This document shows positions 7,401 through 7,403 of a stretch of DNA of 7,403 nt, piece after piece (position 1 is the first letter of the stretch; each line of letters opens with the position of its first letter). Origin of the DNA: Deltaproteobacteria bacterium (GTDB lineage Bacteria; Desulfobacterota; Syntrophobacteria; BM002); NCBI GenBank assembly GCA_017861095.1, contig JAGFXI010000175.1, positions 1 to 7,403 of the forward strand. The letters are read 5' to 3'. Below the pieces are notes generated by a model. The model saw nothing but the letters and a program-made list of their open reading frames with translations. It was not told the DNA's origin and searched no databases. Made by a program: the position numbers and the translations under genes.

Positions 7401-7403
7401 GTT

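Larger units (their letters stand above)
6977..7403 (+). other. Intergenic stretch after the permease, no recognisable gene
   Basis: No frame here gives a protein I recognise. A GTG-initiated frame (6989-7300) is open for 103 codons but has an amino-acid content typical of chance reading of GC-rich DNA (rich in Arg, Ser, Pro and Cys), without domain or membrane features. The stretch contains a dyad at 7023-7047, a larger dyad at 7333-7381 and a strong ribosome binding site at 7393-7400. An AT-rich patch (about 7307-7323, including GATATATAC) could hold a -10 element, but I find no convincing -35 partner at the usual distance. No intrinsic terminator with a T-run is seen. Confidence 0.5.

Overview
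The window looks like chromosome from a Gram-negative bacterium of moderately high GC content (about 60% by eye). It carries a tripartite-type RND efflux permease and a lipoprotein-type periplasmic adaptor, which need a cell envelope with two membranes. Genus or phylum cannot be named from the sequence. Every convincing gene is on the + strand and they are tightly packed, like one transcription unit.

Layout. Positions 1-173 hold no gene I can defend, only a GC-rich leader hairpin (139-155) just upstream of a good ribosome binding site. Next come a 48-residue unrecognised small ORF (174-320), a phosphoketolase gene (xfp, readable from 360 to 2615), an RND membrane-fusion/adaptor lipoprotein (2641-3843) and an RND inner-membrane permease of the AcrB/MexF (HAE1) type (3840-6976). 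The last 427 bases have no recognisable gene. They contain two clear dyads (7023-7047 and 7333-7381) and end with a near-perfect Shine-Dalgarno sequence (7393-7400) for a gene that starts outside the window.

The main observation is that two of the three large genes are broken by apparent small internal deletions that also change frame. In xfp, a well-placed ATG (323) with its own ribosome binding site is in a different frame from the enzyme body. The conserved N-terminal segment that normally precedes the 'YLRDNPLL' stretch is absent in every frame, so about 20 or more codons seem to be lost. In the permease, the frame changes between about 5399 and 5414, exactly in the loop between the two six-helix halves, with roughly 7-13 residues missing. 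All catalytic and proton-relay residues elsewhere are intact, so the lesions are either recent or artefacts of assembly.

How the genes would work together: phosphoketolase makes acetyl phosphate from xylulose-5-phosphate or fructose-6-phosphate in the cytoplasm. The adaptor and permease would export an unknown compound by proton antiport, together with an outer-membrane channel not present here. The two functions have no obvious biochemical link. Sharing of a transcript is inferred from spacing (25-base gap, then a 4-base ATGA overlap). I do not see a convincing new defence, mobile or RNA system in this window.
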